Assembly: GCA_003132825.1 (NCBI GenBank)
Contig: PKYX01000276.1
Location: 1 to 6,414, forward strand
Source of the DNA: Acidobacteriaceae bacterium
Lineage (GTDB): Bacteria > Acidobacteriota > Terriglobia > Terriglobales > Acidobacteriaceae
Direction of reading: 5' to 3'
Length of the DNA: 6,414 bases
The position numbers were made by a program, and so were the translations under genes. The notes under the pieces were generated by a model. That model ran no database searches and was not told the DNA's origin. It saw only the letters and a program-made list of their open reading frames with translations. Of this stretch, positions 5,816 through 6,414 are shown piece by piece; positions within the stretch are counted from its first letter, which is position 1; each line of letters begins with the position of its first letter.

Positions 5816-5871
5816 CTCAATGAGGCTTGAGAAGTTAGGCACTTCGGCCTCGAGTTTCAAAGGAGACGAAC

Positions 5872-6240
5872 ATGAGGATCATCTATCGAGCTATGTTTTT
5901 GGCCGCTATCTTCGGATTGGGTCTGACCGCTGTGCGTCCGGCTCATTCGGCGAGCACCGAAATCACACTTACCGGGACCGTGAGCTGCGCCCATTGCCAG
6001 GGCATCCAGCCGATGCACAAGGGCTATACGCAGTTTAGCTGGGCTCTTTATTCCATTAGCCAGGGCGACGACATCGTTCTGGTTGTTCAGGACAAAGCCT
6101 ATAAGCTGCAGGGCGATAAGGACCAAGTCTTGAAATTCATGTCTGCCAAGGCAAGAGTGACCGGGCGCCTGGAGGGAGCCACCTTGGAAGTGACGACAAT
6201 CGGCCACCCGACGAAGAACGAGGAGTTGGCAGCCAAGTAG
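5872..6240 (+). CDS. Small exported protein with CxxC motif, 122 aa, predicted output of the two-component system
   Basis: The ATG at 5872 has a strong ribosome binding site (AAAGGAGA, 5859-5866). Residues 1-26 are a signal peptide (basic MRIIYR, hydrophobic MFLAAIFGLGLTAV, cleavage near AHS-A), so the mature ~96-residue protein is periplasmic or secreted. It begins EITLTGTVSCAHCQGIQPMHKG, with Cys39 and Cys42 in CAHC followed by His49. The spacing is not heme-type CxxCH because Gln follows the second Cys. The rest, DDIVLVVQDKAYKLQGDKDQ, then KARVTGRLEGATLEVTTI, has the alternating pattern of a small beta-barrel (OB-like). It resembles small acidobacterial exported proteins of the GTV-SxxxC / VxGxVxGxTLxV type, whose function is not known to me. 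CAHC plus nearby His could bind metal or undergo redox change; that is inference. The promoter matches that of the regulator gene, pointing to control by that system. Confidence 0.88.
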   Translation: MRIIYRAMFLAAIFGLGLTAVRPAHSASTEITLTGTVSCAHCQGIQPMHKGYTQFSWALYSISQGDDIVLVVQDKAYKLQGDKDQVLKFMSAKARVTGRLEGATLEVTTIGHPTKNEELAAK

Positions 6241-6263
6241 TGCGGGCGTAGCGAAGGCCAAAT

Positions 6264-6369
6264 CGTGTGTCGTCGGCTGAGGGCCGTTCTTGGGGGGCGC
6301 GTACACTGCCCAATCTTCGAAAGGGCTAGGAGTGAAAGCTCCGTAGACACACGCGAGACTGAGCTTGCG
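6264..6369 (+). ncRNA. Possible structured RNA or structured 3' UTR after the CxxC gene
   Basis: CGTGTGTC (6264-6271) is perfectly complementary to GACACACG (6346-6353), enclosing 74 bases. Inside, GGAGT (6329-6333) pairs with GCTCC (6338-6342) around a GAAA tetraloop, and GCCC (6308-6311) can pair with GGGC at either 6295-6298 or 6323-6326. CGCGAG (6352-6357) pairs with CTTGCG (6364-6369), sharing two bases with the outer stem. A terminator-like hairpin follows at 6381. No protein frame is convincing here. It could be a 3' UTR structure or a separate small RNA; I recognise no known RNA family. Confidence 0.3.
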
Positions 6370-6380
6370 AAACCGCCAAG

Positions 6381-6410
6381 AGAGGGCCCCCACGGGACCC
6401 TCTTTGACTT
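6381..6410 (+). terminator. Probable intrinsic terminator
   Basis: AGAGGG (6381-6386) pairs with CCCTCT (6398-6403), and after a C/A mismatch CCC (6388-6390) pairs with GGG (6394-6396) around a CAC loop. TTGACTTTCTC follows, a T-rich though interrupted tail. It lies 140 bases after the stop of the CxxC protein gene and would end that transcript or a structured RNA in between. Confidence 0.6.
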
Positions 6411-6414
6411 TCTC

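Noticed and set aside
5986..6003. Possible heme-binding CxxCH in the exported protein
   Set aside because: The sequence is CAHCQ; the required His directly after the second Cys is absent.
5661..6038. Open frame of 125 codons starting right after the response regulator stop
   Set aside because: It has no ribosome binding site, runs across the promoter of the CxxC gene and then overlaps that gene in another frame.
5857..6393. Minus-strand open frame of 178 codons
   Set aside because: It lies antisense to the CxxC gene, starts inside the terminator and shows no motif. It is a shadow frame.

Overview
The window is about 6.4 kb of moderately GC-rich bacterial DNA. It most likely comes from an Acidobacteriota (Terriglobia-like) chromosome. 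That is inferred from the kinds of protein seen: a DUF4118/KdpD-like kinase with a KdpE-like regulator, a small secreted single-domain protein, and an envelope protein with a Pro/Gln/Ala-rich stalk and a Tyr-rich C-terminal domain. No marker gene settles the taxonomy.

Left part (1-1541): the window opens inside a + strand gene for a probable exported, low-complexity protein ending at 524; 18-bp tandem repeats are visible at the cut edge. A 55-residue, highly charged small protein follows at 802-969 with a good ribosome binding site. Three hairpins lie just downstream (1025-1099). From there to 1541 I see no convincing gene.

Middle part (1542-3251): a secreted alpha/beta-hydrolase gene lies on the minus strand. 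Its start is best placed at a TTG codon at 2753, which gives a clean signal peptide. Behind it is a frameshifted remnant of the C-terminus of an IS21-family IstB transposition ATPase (2878-3025), a scar of an old insertion.

Right part (3252-6414): a short KdpD-like membrane histidine kinase (3252-4736), a KdpE/OmpR-type response regulator (4923-5660) and a small exported CxxC protein (5872-6240) lie in the same direction. The regulator and the CxxC protein are each preceded by closely similar promoter regions: 36 of 47 positions are identical without gaps, with 11-bp-spaced repeats followed by a -10-like TATNTT. The simplest model is that the kinase phosphorylates the regulator, which then activates its own gene and that of the CxxC protein, making the exported protein a direct output of the two-component system. 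The kinase lacks the N-terminal KdpD and USP domains, and no kdpFABC potassium pump genes are visible, so the signal is probably not the classical potassium response. The window ends in a structured non-coding stretch with a likely intrinsic terminator (6381-6410).
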